64,000 bases of DNA. It comes from Xanthobacter aminoxidans (GTDB lineage: Bacteria; Pseudomonadota; Alphaproteobacteria; Rhizobiales; Xanthobacteraceae). A program made the translations under genes and the position numbers. Where the stretch lies: assembly GCF_023571765.1 (NCBI RefSeq), contig NZ_JAMJXC010000008.1:124001-188000 (forward strand), written 5' to 3'. Below the pieces are notes generated by a model. It made no database searches. It saw only the letters and a list, made by a program, of their open reading frames with translations, and was not told where the DNA came from. Below are positions 9,423 to 19,595 of this stretch, piece after piece; the first letter of the stretch is position 1, and each line of letters opens with the position of its first letter.

Positions 9423-9451
9423 TTGACCGCACGATTTCAATCGGACAATTT
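9423..9451 (+). promoter_or_regulatory. candidate sigma-70-type promoter of the kinase operon
   Basis: TTGACC (9423-9428) and CAATTT (9446-9451) are separated by 17 bases and lie about 30 bases before the ATG at 9481, inside the only A+T-rich patch of this intergenic region. The -10 element is a poor match, so the call is tentative. Confidence 0.4.
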
Positions 9452-9480
9452 TAGCCCGACAAAAACGAGGCAACGCGTCC

Positions 9481-10626
9481 ATGGTCGAGGCTATTCACGA
9501 GCTGGAAGGCGGGGGCACCGCAGAGGGGGACGTCGGCGCGTCCGTGCTGGACCTGGCTGCGCCGGCCGGTGTCGCCCTGCGCAGCGCAGCCGAAAGCCGG
9601 GGGCTCGACTGGGCGGTGATCGGGCGTCATCTGGCGGCCCACGGCATCGGTCTCGATCCCGCCTTCGTGCCCCGTCAGTTCACAGGCGGCCTCGCCAACC
9701 TGAACTTTCTCGTGCGCGTGTCGGACGGCTGGGCCGTGCTGCGGCGTCCGCCCGATGGCCCCCTGCCCCCGGGCGCGCACGACATGGCGCGCGAGCACCG
9801 CATCCTGTCGAACCTCTGGCGGGAGCTGCCGCTCGCCCCCCGCAGCCTGCATCTGTGCGCCGACCCAAGCATTGCCGGCGCGCCGTTCCAGGTGATGGAA
9901 TTCCGCCCCGGCGTCGCCCTGCGCGGTGACAGCCTGTCGCCCTTCCCGGCGACCGCCGCCACCGGCGCGGACCTCTCGCACAAGCTGGTCGAGACGTTGG
10001 CCGCCATCCACGCGGTGGACCCGGCGCGGATCGGCCTGTCCGATCTCGGCCGCCCCGCCGGCTTCTTCGCCCGCACCGCTGCGGGCTGGATCGGCCGCGC
10101 CGAACGGGTGGCGCAGGGCGCGCTCTCCCCGGCCGCCCGTGCCGTCGCCGGCTGGCTCGCTGCCGCAGAGGTGCGGGACGCGTCGGCGCCGACGCTTCTC
10201 CACAACGATTTCAAGCTCGACAACGTGCTGCTGGACCCCGCCACCCGCGGGCCCGTCGCCGTGGTGGACTGGGACATGGGCACCCGGGGCGACCCGTTGT
10301 TCGATCTCGCGACGCTGCTCAGCTACTGGACCGAGGCCGGCGACCCGCCGTGCATGCACGAGCTGGCGCAGATGCCCACGACCCACCCCGGCTTCCTGAC
10401 ACGAGCCGAAGCGGCGGACGCCTACGCCCGCGCCACCGGCCGCGACCTGTCCCAGCTCAAGGTCTACCGCGTGCTCACCATGCTGAAGCTCGGCGTGGTG
10501 TTCCACCAGCTCCACGCGCGGCACCGCGCCGGCGAGACGGCGGACCCGCGCTATGCCGGCTTCGGCACACTCGCCGAGGCGCTGTTCGATTTCACCCTCG
10601 ACATCATCAACGACAAGACCTTCTGA
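9481..10626 (+). CDS. APH-family kinase (LvaA / ACAD10-11 N-terminal type)
   Basis: 381 residues with the aminoglycoside-phosphotransferase fold: ATP-lobe motif RQFTGGLANLNFLV near residue 60, catalytic loop HNDFKLDN at 241-248 (catalytic D243, N248) and metal-binding VVDWDMG at 261-267 (D263). The subfamily with FTGGLANLN and a following acyl-CoA dehydrogenase corresponds to LvaA of Pseudomonas levulinate catabolism and the kinase half of vertebrate ACAD11, which phosphorylate 4-hydroxyacyl-CoA so that the hydroxyl can be eliminated. Antibiotic resistance is unlikely given the neighbours. It is the first gene of the plus-strand operon, 11 bases before the dehydrogenase. Confidence 0.8.
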   Translation: MVEAIHELEGGGTAEGDVGASVLDLAAPAGVALRSAAESRGLDWAVIGRHLAAHGIGLDPAFVPRQFTGGLANLNFLVRVSDGWAVLRRPPDGPLPPGAHDMAREHRILSNLWRELPLAPRSLHLCADPSIAGAPFQVMEFRPGVALRGDSLSPFPATAATGADLSHKLVETLAAIHAVDPARIGLSDLGRPAGFFARTAAGWIGRAERVAQGALSPAARAVAGWLAAAEVRDASAPTLLHNDFKLDNVLLDPATRGPVAVVDWDMGTRGDPLFDLATLLSYWTEAGDPPCMHELAQMPTTHPGFLTRAEAADAYARATGRDLSQLKVYRVLTMLKLGVVFHQLHARHRAGETADPRYAGFGTLAEALFDFTLDIINDKTF

Positions 10627-10637
10627 AGGCGAGGCCC

Positions 10638-11842
<1,205 letters not shown>

Positions 11843-11843
<1 letters not shown>

Positions 11844-12634
11844 TGGGCCTCGCCCTTCCCCTGCCCCAGCCCGCGCCCATGCCCGGCCTTGCCGGCAAGA
11901 TCGTCATCGTCACCGGCGGCGGGCGGGGCCTCGGCCGCGCGGTCGCGGAGGGCTTTGCCACCGCCGGCGCCCATGTGGTGCTCACGGGCCGCAGCGCCGA
12001 GACGCTGGCCGAGGCGGCCGCCGCGATCGTCACGCAGGGTGGATCGGCCGAAGGCATCGCCGCCGATGTGGCCAGCGAGGCGGACGTCGAGGCGCTGGTC
12101 CGCTCCGTGGTGGAGCGTCATGGCCGCATCGACGTGCTCGTCAACAATGCCGGCATCAACCCTTGGTACAAGACCGCCGAGGACACGAGCCTCGCCGAAT
12201 GGCGGCAGGTGGTCGACACCAACCTCACCGGCGTGTTTCTCGCCGCCCGCGCGACAGGCCGCGTGATGCTGGCCCAAGGCGAAGGCGCCATCGTCAACAT
12301 CACCTCGGTGGCCGGAAAGGTGGGGCTGGCGCGCACCACCGCCTATTGCGCCGCCAAGGGCGGGGTGGAGCTGATGACTCGTCAGCTCGCGCTCGAATGG
12401 GCGAAGAAGGGCGTGCGGGTGAATGCCGTCGGCCCCGGCTATTTCGAAACCGAGCTGACCGAAGGCATGCGCCAGAACCCAAAGCTCGCCGAGCGCGTCA
12501 CCGGCCGCACGCCCATGGGCCGCTTCGGCCATCCGCAGGAGCTGGTCGGCGCCTGCCTGTTCCTCGCCTCGCCCGCGGCCTCCTACATCACCGGCGCCTC
12601 GCTGGCGGTGGATGGCGGCTGGACCGCCGCCTGA
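11843..12634 (+). CDS. SDR-family oxidoreductase
   Basis: 263 residues. Cofactor motif TGGGRGLG at 24-31, NNAG in the middle, catalytic YCAAK with Y168 and K172, and a C terminus SLAVDGGWTAA typical of FabG-like dehydrogenases. ATG 11843 shares its A with the preceding stop; an upstream GTG is less likely. In the operon it would oxidise a 3-hydroxyacyl-CoA or act as the LvaD counterpart. Confidence 0.88.
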
Positions 12635-12649
12635 TCCGAAAGACCAGAG

Positions 12650-13864
12650 ATGAACGCCCTCACGCCCACATCCACACCGAGCTCAACCCCCTTGGCCCTC
12701 GCCGGCCTCAAGGTGCTGGACCTCACCCGCCTGCTGCCGGGCGCCTTCTGCTCGCTGATGCTGGCCGACCTCGGCGCCGACGTGCTCAAGATCGAGCAGC
12801 CGGAGGGCGGCGACTACAACCGCACCTTCCCGCCGCTGAACCGCGCGGAATCCGGCTCCTTCCTGCTGCTCAACCGCAACAAGAAGAGCCTGACGCTGAA
12901 CCTCAAGTCGGAAGAGGGCCGCGCCATTCTCCTCAATCTGGTGAAGGATGCGGACGTGCTGCTGGAGGGCTTCCGCCCCGGCGTCATGGACCGCCTCGGC
13001 CTCGGCTATGACGCCCTCGCCGAGATCAATCCCCGCCTCGTCTATTGCGCCATCTCCGGCTACGGGCAGGACGGGCCGAGCCGGCTCAAGCCGGGGCACG
13101 ACCTCAATTATCTCGCCGAGGCGGGGGCGCTGCAGTTGTTCGGCAAGGCGGGGGAAGGCCCCATCGTGCCGGGGCTCTCCATCGCCGACGTGGGCGGTGG
13201 CTCCCTCATGGCCTCCACGGGAATCCTCGCCGCGCTGCTGGCGCGGGCGACCACCGGGCGCGGGCAGTTCGTGGACGTGTCCATGCATGACGGCGCCATG
13301 TCGTGGCTGACCCTGCACGGCGCCGATCATCTCTTCGCCGGCATCGAGCCGAAGGGTGGCGAGCGGCCCTTCATCGGTCAGGCGCCGTGCTACAATGTCT
13401 ACGCCTGCGCCGACGGAAAACACGTCGCCCTCGGCCTCATCGAGACGCATTTCTGGCACCGCTTCTGCGACGCCGTGGGCCTTCCCGCGCTGAAGAACGA
13501 GCAGTGGCCGGAGGGCGAGCGGGAAGTGGCGCAGAAGGCCACCCTCGCCGCCCTGTTCGCCCGCAAGACGCGCGACGAATGGGTGGCGGACCTTGAAGCC
13601 GCCGACATTCCCTTCGGCCCCGTCTTCTCCATGGAGGAGGCCTTCGCCGATCCCCATGCCCGCCACCGGCAGATGCTGATGTCCATGGAGCATCCGGTGG
13701 AGGGCACCATTCCTCAGCTCGGCTTTCCGGTGAAGTATTCCGGCACCCCCTGCGCCCTGCGTTCGCCGCCGCCCCTGCTCGGTGAGCACAATGGCGAGGT
13801 GCTGGCGGGCCTCGGCTATGCGCCCGAGGAAATCGCCGCGCTCAAGGCCAGCCGGGCGATCTGA
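12650..13864 (+). CDS. CaiB/BaiF-fold protein, probably alpha-methylacyl-CoA racemase
   Basis: 404 residues of the class III CoA-transferase superfamily, opening LKVLDLTRLLPGAFCSLMLADLGADVLKIE. The residues that distinguish racemases from transferases are present: H150 in GHDLNY, D180 in IADVGGGS and E265 in GLIETHFW. They sit at a constant offset of 24 from His126, Asp156 and Glu241 of the mycobacterial racemase MCR. It would interconvert (2R)- and (2S)-methylacyl-CoA so that branched acids can enter the stereospecific dehydrogenase. A plain CoA-transferase remains possible. Confidence 0.75.
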   Translation: MNALTPTSTPSSTPLALAGLKVLDLTRLLPGAFCSLMLADLGADVLKIEQPEGGDYNRTFPPLNRAESGSFLLLNRNKKSLTLNLKSEEGRAILLNLVKDADVLLEGFRPGVMDRLGLGYDALAEINPRLVYCAISGYGQDGPSRLKPGHDLNYLAEAGALQLFGKAGEGPIVPGLSIADVGGGSLMASTGILAALLARATTGRGQFVDVSMHDGAMSWLTLHGADHLFAGIEPKGGERPFIGQAPCYNVYACADGKHVALGLIETHFWHRFCDAVGLPALKNEQWPEGEREVAQKATLAALFARKTRDEWVADLEAADIPFGPVFSMEEAFADPHARHRQMLMSMEHPVEGTIPQLGFPVKYSGTPCALRSPPPLLGEHNGEVLAGLGYAPEEIAALKASRAI

Positions 13865-13886
13865 GGCACCACGCGCAAAAGACCAG

Positions 13887-13908
13887 CAAGAGAGCACCAA
13901 GAGAGCAC
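13887..13908 (+). repeat. tandem 11-bp direct repeat
   Basis: CAAGAGAGCAC occurs twice back to back (13887-13897 and 13898-13908) in the short gap before the acyl-CoA synthetase gene. It lies just upstream of that gene's ribosome binding site and may be slippage or a small regulatory element. Confidence 0.6.
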
Positions 13909-13927
13909 AATGCTCCGGGAGGAAACC

Positions 13928-15613
13928 ATGGCCCCCAGCCAGATGGCGCCGACCAGAATAGCGCCCAACATGACCGACTATGCCGAAACGGCCCGCACCT
14001 TCCGATGGCAGGTGCCGGAGACGTTCAATTTCGGTGCCGACGTGGTGGATCATTTCGCCCGTACCGCCGACGGACCGGCCCTCATCTGGGCCAATGCGGC
14101 GGGCGAGGAGCGGCGCTTTTCCTTCTCGGACATGGCGCGCCTCACCAGCCGCTTCGCCTCGGCTCTGGCGGCACGCGGCATCCGGAAGGGCGACCGGGTG
14201 CTGGTCATGCTGCCGCGCATTCCCGAATGGCAGGTGGCCATGGTGGGCTGCCTGAAGCTCGGCGCTGTGCCCATTCCGTCCATCGAGATGCTCACCGCCA
14301 AGGACATCGCATATCGCGTGCGCCATGCCGGCGTGCGGGCCGTGGTGGCCCGGGCCGAACATGCGGTAAAGTTCGCGGATGTGATGGACGAGGTGCCGGT
14401 ACGCCTCGCGCTGAAAGGCCCCCTTGGCGGCGCGCCCGGCTTCGAGCCGCTGGAGGAGGCGCTGGCCTCCGGCGACGAGGCATTCGTGCCGGTGACGGTC
14501 AAGGCCGACGACCCGGCCGTGCTCTATTACACCTCCGGCTCCACAGGGCAGCCGAAGGGCGTGCTGCACGCCTCCCGCGGGCTCTACGCCTGGCGCGGCT
14601 CGGCCGTCTGCTGGCTGGATCTTCGGCCCGGCGATACCATCTGGTGCACGGCCGACACCGGCTGGAGCAAGGCCGGCACCTCCATCCTGTTCGGCCCCTG
14701 GAGCTGCGGGGCCGCCAGCTTCTTCTACGATGGCACGTTCGACCCCAAGGAGCGCCTGCGTCTGCTGGAACGCTACGGCATCACCGTCTATTGCGCACCG
14801 GGCACGGAGCTGTTCCGCGTGGTGGATGCCGGCGTCGCCGAGCACGACCTCTCGCGCCTGCGCCACACCGTCTCCTCGGGCGAGACGTTGAACCCGGCGG
14901 TCGCGGCACGCTGGCAGACGGCGACGGGCGTCCCCATCCTTGAAGCCTACGGCCAGACCGAGACGCTGATGACGCTGCTCAACTATCCCAGCGTCGCCCC
15001 GCGCGAGGGCTCCATGGGCAAGCCGTTGCCGGGCCTCGATCTCGCAATCATCGACGGCGCGGGGAACCGCCTGCCGCCCAGCATGGAAGGCGACATCGCC
15101 CTTCTCACCCCCAACCCGCAGATGATGCTCGGCTATCTCGACGAGCCCGAACGCACCGCCAGCGCCCATGTGGAGGGGCCGGAGGGGCGCTGGTTCGTCA
15201 CCGGCGACCTCGGGATGGTGGATGCGGACGGCTATTTCTACCATCGTGGCCGCAATGACGACGTCATCAATTCCGCCGGCTACCGCATCGGTCCCTCCGA
15301 GGTGGAGAACGCTTTGCTCGACCATCCGGCGGTGCAGGAATGCGCGGCGGTGGCGTCGCCCCATCCGGAGCGTGGCGAGATCGTGAAGGCCTTTGTCGTG
15401 CTCCGCCCCGGCTTCACCGGCGACGATGCGCTGGCGGCCGCCTTGCAGGATCACGTGAAGCGTGTCACCGCTCCCTACAAATATCCCCGCGCCATCGCGT
15501 TTCTCGGCGAGCTGCCGAAGACCATGACCGGGAAGGTGCAACGCAAGGTGCTGCGGGACCTGGAGAAGGCCCGCGCCGCCGAGAGGATGGTCCCTGATGT
15601 CGCTCGCGCTTGA
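13928..15613 (+). CDS. acyl-CoA synthetase (AMP-forming, medium-chain/MACS type)
   Basis: 561 residues from ATG 13928, which has GGGAGG six bases upstream; the earlier in-frame ATG at 13910 has none. Adenylation motifs are intact: P-loop TSGSTGQPKGV at 202-212, YGQTET, TGDLG followed by GRNDDVINSAGYRIGPSEVE, and catalytic K536 in MTGKVQRK. This is the organisation of ACSM/benzoate-type ligases with an active Lys, so it likely activates the imported acid with ATP and CoA. It contrasts with the degenerate synthetase domain fused to LivG in the opposite operon. Confidence 0.9.
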   Translation: MAPSQMAPTRIAPNMTDYAETARTFRWQVPETFNFGADVVDHFARTADGPALIWANAAGEERRFSFSDMARLTSRFASALAARGIRKGDRVLVMLPRIPEWQVAMVGCLKLGAVPIPSIEMLTAKDIAYRVRHAGVRAVVARAEHAVKFADVMDEVPVRLALKGPLGGAPGFEPLEEALASGDEAFVPVTVKADDPAVLYYTSGSTGQPKGVLHASRGLYAWRGSAVCWLDLRPGDTIWCTADTGWSKAGTSILFGPWSCGAASFFYDGTFDPKERLRLLERYGITVYCAPGTELFRVVDAGVAEHDLSRLRHTVSSGETLNPAVAARWQTATGVPILEAYGQTETLMTLLNYPSVAPREGSMGKPLPGLDLAIIDGAGNRLPPSMEGDIALLTPNPQMMLGYLDEPERTASAHVEGPEGRWFVTGDLGMVDADGYFYHRGRNDDVINSAGYRIGPSEVENALLDHPAVQECAAVASPHPERGEIVKAFVVLRPGFTGDDALAAALQDHVKRVTAPYKYPRAIAFLGELPKTMTGKVQRKVLRDLEKARAAERMVPDVARA

Positions 15614-16334
15614 TCCGGTGCAGGTGGAGCCCGCCTTCCGTCTCGTCGCCCGCACCATCGAGGACAAGATCCTGGCCGGCGAAATCGCGCCGGGGGATCT
15701 GCTGCCCTCCGAGGCCGGGCTCGCCGAGAAGCTGGGTGTGAACCGCTCCACCATCCGCGAAGCCATCCGCGTGCTGGAGCAGAACGGCTTCGTCAGGCGC
15801 GAGGCCGGCCGGAAGAAGCTCTATGCCTCCATCCCCCAGTCCGGCGACATTTCCCGCCGGCTCACGGCGGCGATGGTCCTGCATCAGGTGACGTTCGAGG
15901 AATTGTGGGAGGCCATGTACGCGCTAGAACCCGCCGCCGCAGCCTCCGCCGCCCAGCGCAGCGATGCGGCCGACCTCGAGGATCTGGAGCGCAATCTCGA
16001 GGAGACGCGCAAGGCGCTGAAGGATTCCACCAGCCTCACCGCCCTCGACATCGAGTTCCACGATCTGGTCGCCCGCGCCACCCGCAACCGGGCGATCCAG
16101 ATGGCGCGCCTGCCCATCTCCGAGCTGTTCTATCCGCCCTTCCTGAAGGTGATGTCGCGCCTCAATGCCGGCGAGCGCCTGCTGGTGGCCCATGAGGCGA
16201 TCTTCGCGGCGGTCCGCGATCACGACGAGAAGCGCGCACGGGACTGGATGGAGAAGCACATCCTGGACTTCAAGCGCGGCTACGAGCTCGCCAATCTCGA
16301 CATGGCCACCCCCGTGGATATGCCCGAAAAATGA
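15597..16334 (+). CDS. GntR-family regulator, FadR/FCD subfamily
   Basis: 245 residues. An N-terminal winged helix at about 10-80 (LPSEAGLAEKLGVNRSTIREAIRVLEQNGFVRR) is followed by an all-helical FCD ligand domain (LDIEFHDLVARATRNRAI and a C-terminal AHEAIFAAVRDHDEKRA with the expected metal/ligand His). The start overlaps the end of the synthetase by 17 bases, so it is co-expressed with the pathway and probably senses an acyl-CoA or acid. Its target may be the livK/kinase intergenic region. Confidence 0.9.
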   Translation: MSLALDPVQVEPAFRLVARTIEDKILAGEIAPGDLLPSEAGLAEKLGVNRSTIREAIRVLEQNGFVRREAGRKKLYASIPQSGDISRRLTAAMVLHQVTFEELWEAMYALEPAAAASAAQRSDAADLEDLERNLEETRKALKDSTSLTALDIEFHDLVARATRNRAIQMARLPISELFYPPFLKVMSRLNAGERLLVAHEAIFAAVRDHDEKRARDWMEKHILDFKRGYELANLDMATPVDMPEK

Positions 16335-17050
16335 GTGCGCCCGCCCCCTCCCCCGCTGCTGTCACCTCCGGCGCTATCTCCGCCGAGGACGCCATCCGCT
16401 CGCGCCGCTCCATCCGCGCCTTCCTGCCGACGCCGGTCGGCGACGAGACCGTCGCGGCCATACTGGAGCTTGCGGCCCGCGCGCCCTCCGGCACCAACAT
16501 TCAGCCATGGCAGGTGCTGGTGCTGCGGGGCGAACCGCTCGCGGCGCTGACGCGCGAACTCCATGCCCTCTCCCTCGCCGGCGATCCCGGCACGGAGGAA
16601 TTTGCCTATTACCCGCGGCAATGGCGCGAGCCCTATCTCTCCCGTCGCCGCAAGGTGGGGTGGGATCTCTATGGCACGCTCGGCATCGCCAAGGGCGACA
16701 CCGAGCGGATGCGCCAGCAGCTCGCGCGCAACTTCCTGTTCTTTGACGCGCCCGTGGGCCTCATCTTCACCATCGACCGCGACCTGGAGCGGGGCTCCTG
16801 GCTCGACTACGGCATGTTCCTCCAGAACATCATGATCGCCGCGCGGGCGTTCGGCCTCGACACCTGCCCGCAGGCGGCCTTCAACGCCTATGGCGCAGTC
16901 ATCGCACGTCGCCTCGCCATTCCCGACACGCAGATGATCGTCTGCAGCATGGCGCTCGGTTTCGCCGATCCAGAGGCTCCGGAGAACACCTTCACCACGG
17001 TGCGAGAGCCTCTGGAGAACTTCGTGCGTTTCGTCGACCAGATCGCCTGA
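16331..17050 (+). CDS. nitroreductase-family FMN oxidoreductase
   Basis: A 239-residue protein with the family opening SRRSIRAFLPTPV, the FMN-phosphate contact RAPSGTNIQPWQ and a C-terminal MALGFADPEAPEN. It overlaps the regulator stop as ATGA. Family members reduce nitro groups, quinones or enoates with NAD(P)H; no specific substrate is shown. Its place in the operon suggests a reductive side step or detoxification. Confidence 0.85.
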   Translation: MSAPAPSPAAVTSGAISAEDAIRSRRSIRAFLPTPVGDETVAAILELAARAPSGTNIQPWQVLVLRGEPLAALTRELHALSLAGDPGTEEFAYYPRQWREPYLSRRRKVGWDLYGTLGIAKGDTERMRQQLARNFLFFDAPVGLIFTIDRDLERGSWLDYGMFLQNIMIAARAFGLDTCPQAAFNAYGAVIARRLAIPDTQMIVCSMALGFADPEAPENTFTTVREPLENFVRFVDQIA

Positions 17051-17151
17051 GACGCACGCGCAATTTCATCCCCGATCGGTTCGCCCGTCCCGCTGCCGCG
17101 GGGCGATCGCCTGCGCATGTCACCTGCGCCTGCCACATGAATGGGGTCATC

Positions 17152-17913
17152 ATGGATTTGAAGGACAAGGTTGCCATCGTCACCGGCGCCGCCTCCGGCC
17201 TCGGCAACGCCACCGCACGCCGCCTCGCCGGCCTCGGCGCCCGCCTTGCCGTGGTGGACCTGAAGGAGGCGGGCATGTCGGCCCTCGCACAAGAGACCGG
17301 GGCGCTGGCCCTCGCCTGCGACGTGGCCGATGCGGCAGCGTCCGAGGCCGCCTTTGCCCGGATCCTGTCGGAACGCGGCCGTCCTCACCTGCTGGTGAAC
17401 TGCGCCGGCATCGCCCCAGGCGCCCGGATCGTGGAGAAGGACGGGCCGGGCTCCCTCGGCGAATTCGAGCGCATCGTCCGCGTCAATCTCACGGGCACCT
17501 ACAACTGGCTCCGCCTTGCCGCCGCTGCCATGGTGGAGAACGCGCCGGATGACGAGGGCCAGCGCGGCGTCATCATCAACACCGCATCGGTCGCGGCCTA
17601 TGAAGGCCAGATCGGCCAGACGGCCTATGCGGCGGCGAAGGGCGGCGTGGCGTCCCTGACCCTGCCGGCTGCCCGCGAACTGGCGCGCCACGGCATCCGT
17701 GTCGCCGCCATCGCGCCCGGACTGTTCGGCACGCCCATGGTGGAAGCGATGACGCAGGAGGTGCAGGATCGCGTCTTCGAGGTCATCCCGTTTCCGAAGC
17801 GGCCCGGCCGGCCGGACGAATTCGCCCGCATGGTCCTCAGCATCGTCGCCAACCCCATGATCAACGGCTCCGTGCTCCGGCTGGACGCCGGCCTGAGGAT
17901 GCAGGCGCGGTAA
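17152..17913 (+). CDS. SDR dehydrogenase, HSD10/3-hydroxyacyl-CoA dehydrogenase type II-like
   Basis: 253 residues from ATG 17152 (GGGG five bases upstream; ATG 17137 lacks a ribosome site). Glycine motif TGAASGLG, CAGIAPG, catalytic YAAAK, and the HSD10-like ending FPKRPGRPDEFARMVLSIVANPMINGSVLRLDAGLRM. Type II 3-hydroxyacyl-CoA dehydrogenases act on 2-methyl-3-hydroxyacyl-CoA, which fits a branched-acid pathway that also encodes a racemase (inference). Confidence 0.85.
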   Translation: MDLKDKVAIVTGAASGLGNATARRLAGLGARLAVVDLKEAGMSALAQETGALALACDVADAAASEAAFARILSERGRPHLLVNCAGIAPGARIVEKDGPGSLGEFERIVRVNLTGTYNWLRLAAAAMVENAPDDEGQRGVIINTASVAAYEGQIGQTAYAAAKGGVASLTLPAARELARHGIRVAAIAPGLFGTPMVEAMTQEVQDRVFEVIPFPKRPGRPDEFARMVLSIVANPMINGSVLRLDAGLRMQAR

Positions 17914-17938
17914 CGTTGAAGCGTTCGGCCAAACGCGA

Positions 17939-17964
17939 AGGGGCACCGCCACCCGGCGGCCCCT
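17939..17964. terminator. hairpin between convergent SDR and tetR genes
   Basis: AGGGG (17939-17943) pairs with CCCCT (17960-17964), and CCGCC (17946-17950) pairs with GGCGG (17955-17959), around an ACCC loop. There is no T-run. The position between two facing stops supports a bidirectional terminator. Confidence 0.5.
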
Positions 17965-18693
17965 CTATCGCGGCGGCGCGCAGCCGCACATGGCGTTGAG
18001 GCCGGCAGTGACGAACCGCACGAAATCCTCGAACAGCGCAGGATCACCCGCCGTCGCCCGCCCCCCGGACAGGCGTTCGATGCGCTTGTCGGCCACGTAC
18101 ATCAGCAGGGCGCCCACGGCATATTCATAGGCCCAGAGCAGCCGGTCGTCCGGGCAACCGGGAAGCGCGACGGCCATGGCCTCCAGGAAGGCGCGGACCA
18201 GCGGATCATAGAAGCGCTCGATCGTCTCGGTGGCTTCCGGGCCCGGATCCCAGGCGGTGCGGGCGACCAGCAGGGAGAAGCTGTCGCCGCTCGCCGAATC
18301 GTGCAGGCGCACCACCGGCTCCGCCCACGCGGTGACGATCTCCGCCACCCGCCCTTCCCCGGGGCCACGCGCCCCGATCTCCCGGATGCGGGAGATGCGC
18401 TCGTCGAGATTGGCCTGTCGGTGGGCGAAGACGGTGGCGAGCAATTCCGGCTTGCGGCCGAAATAATAGCCCACCAGGGCCACCGGCACGCCGGCGCGGG
18501 CGGCGATGTCGCGCACCGAGACCGCGGCATAGCCCCGCTCGGCAAAGAGGAATTCTGCGCTGGCGAGAATGTCCTGCCGGCGATCCGGCCGCTGCGGATC
18601 GCCGGGCGCGATTGCCGAGCGGCGCGCGCCCTTTCCCCGTCCGGACGGCGAGGCGGAGCGCCTGGCGGAAGATGGCTTCTTTGTCGTCTCCAT
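17965..18693 (-). CDS. TetR-family transcriptional regulator
   Basis: 242 residues: a basic Ser/Arg-rich tail (1-35), then the TetR helix-turn-helix (RRQDILASAEFLFAERGYAAVSVRDIAARAGVPVALVGYYFGRKPELL, about 38-83) and a helical ligand domain. It is divergent from the cyclase operon and the intergenic region holds TTGTACAA repeats, so it very probably represses that operon and itself. The ligand is unknown. Confidence 0.9.
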   Translation of the reverse strand: METTKKPSSARRSASPSGRGKGARRSAIAPGDPQRPDRRQDILASAEFLFAERGYAAVSVRDIAARAGVPVALVGYYFGRKPELLATVFAHRQANLDERISRIREIGARGPGEGRVAEIVTAWAEPVVRLHDSASGDSFSLLVARTAWDPGPEATETIERFYDPLVRAFLEAMAVALPGCPDDRLLWAYEYAVGALLMYVADKRIERLSGGRATAGDPALFEDFVRFVTAGLNAMCGCAPPR

Positions 18694-18747
18694 GGACCTT
18701 TTCTAGCGTTACCGGTGCATCCGCACCAGCCATGGCGTCACGCCGAC

Positions 18748-18783
18748 TTGTACAATTGTACAATAACATATACGACTGTACAA
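18748..18783. promoter_or_regulatory. operator: TTGTACAA repeats between tetR and the cyclase operon
   Basis: TTGTACAA occurs twice in direct contact (18748-18755 and 18756-18763), forming a perfect 16-base palindrome, and a 7/8 match CTGTACAA follows at 18776-18783, 20 bases downstream. The site is roughly midway between the divergent starts at 18693 and 18822, in an A+T-rich patch, as expected for a TetR dimer operator. Confidence 0.7.
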
Positions 18784-18821
18784 AACGAAGCCTGCGCGAT
18801 GGGCTGGGAGGACGAGACGCC

Positions 18822-19595
18822 GTGCCAAGATTCGTCGATATCTCCATTCCGCTGGAAAACGACGTGCCCGCCGACCCGCCCTTCCAGCGGGTCCGCATCG
18901 ACTATTCCGTCCACACGGAAACCGCCGCCACCCTGTGCGCCGCCTTCCCCGGATTGAAGCCCGAGCAGCTCCCGGAGGGCATGGGCTGGGCGGTGGAGAC
19001 GGCCCACATCTCCACCCACAACGGCACCCATGTGGATGCGCCCTGGCACTATCACCCCACCATGGACGGCGGTGCACGCGCGATCACCATCGACGAGATC
19101 CCGCTCGACTGGTGCTTCCGCCCCGGCGTGAAGCTGGACTTCCGCCACCTGCCGGACGGCCATGTGGTGACGCCCGCCGAGATCGACGCGGAACTCGCCC
19201 GCATCGGCCACACGCTGAGCCCCCTCGACATCGTGGTGGTGAACACCTCGGCCGGCGTCGCCTACGGCCAGCCCGACTATATCGACAAAGGCTGCGGCTT
19301 CGGCCGGGACGCCACCCTCCACCTCGTGAACCAGGGCGTGCGCGTGGTGGGCACGGACGGCTGGAGCTGGGACGCGCCCTTCTCCTTCACCGCGCGCCGC
19401 TTCGCCGAGACGGGCGATGCCTCCCTCATATGGGAAGGCCACAAGGCCGGGCGCGAGAAGGGCTACTGCCAGATCGAGAAGCTCCACAATCTCGAGGCTC
19501 TGCCTGCCACCGGCTTCACCATCAGCTGCTTCCCGGTGAAGGTGCGCGCCGCCTCCGCCGGCTGGACGCGGGCCGTCGCCATCCTTCCCGATTGA
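18822..19595 (+). CDS. cyclase-family metal-dependent hydrolase (kynurenine-formamidase-like)
   Basis: 257 residues from GTG 18822, supported by GGGAGG ten bases upstream; the longer frame upstream runs through the operator. The metal-binding signature HNGTHVDAPWH is at 66-76, with the supporting D/H cluster downstream (NQGVRVVGTDGWSWD). Family members hydrolyse amides, lactones or cyclic acyl compounds with a bound divalent metal. It is the first gene of a TetR-controlled operon with a BKACE-type enzyme and a lactonase. Confidence 0.85.
   Translation: MPRFVDISIPLENDVPADPPFQRVRIDYSVHTETAATLCAAFPGLKPEQLPEGMGWAVETAHISTHNGTHVDAPWHYHPTMDGGARAITIDEIPLDWCFRPGVKLDFRHLPDGHVVTPAEIDAELARIGHTLSPLDIVVVNTSAGVAYGQPDYIDKGCGFGRDATLHLVNQGVRVVGTDGWSWDAPFSFTARRFAETGDASLIWEGHKAGREKGYCQIEKLHNLEALPATGFTISCFPVKVRAASAGWTRAVAILPD

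Noticed and set aside
9481-10626. Aminoglycoside resistance gene
   Set aside because: The APH fold is shared with acyl-CoA-linked kinases; the neighbours are dehydrogenase, racemase and ligase genes, and the subfamily motif FTGGLANLN fits ACAD10/11-type kinases.
12683-15766. 1027-codon minus-strand frame opposite the racemase and synthetase genes
   Set aside because: No recognisable domains; the plus-strand genes have complete active sites and ribosome sites.
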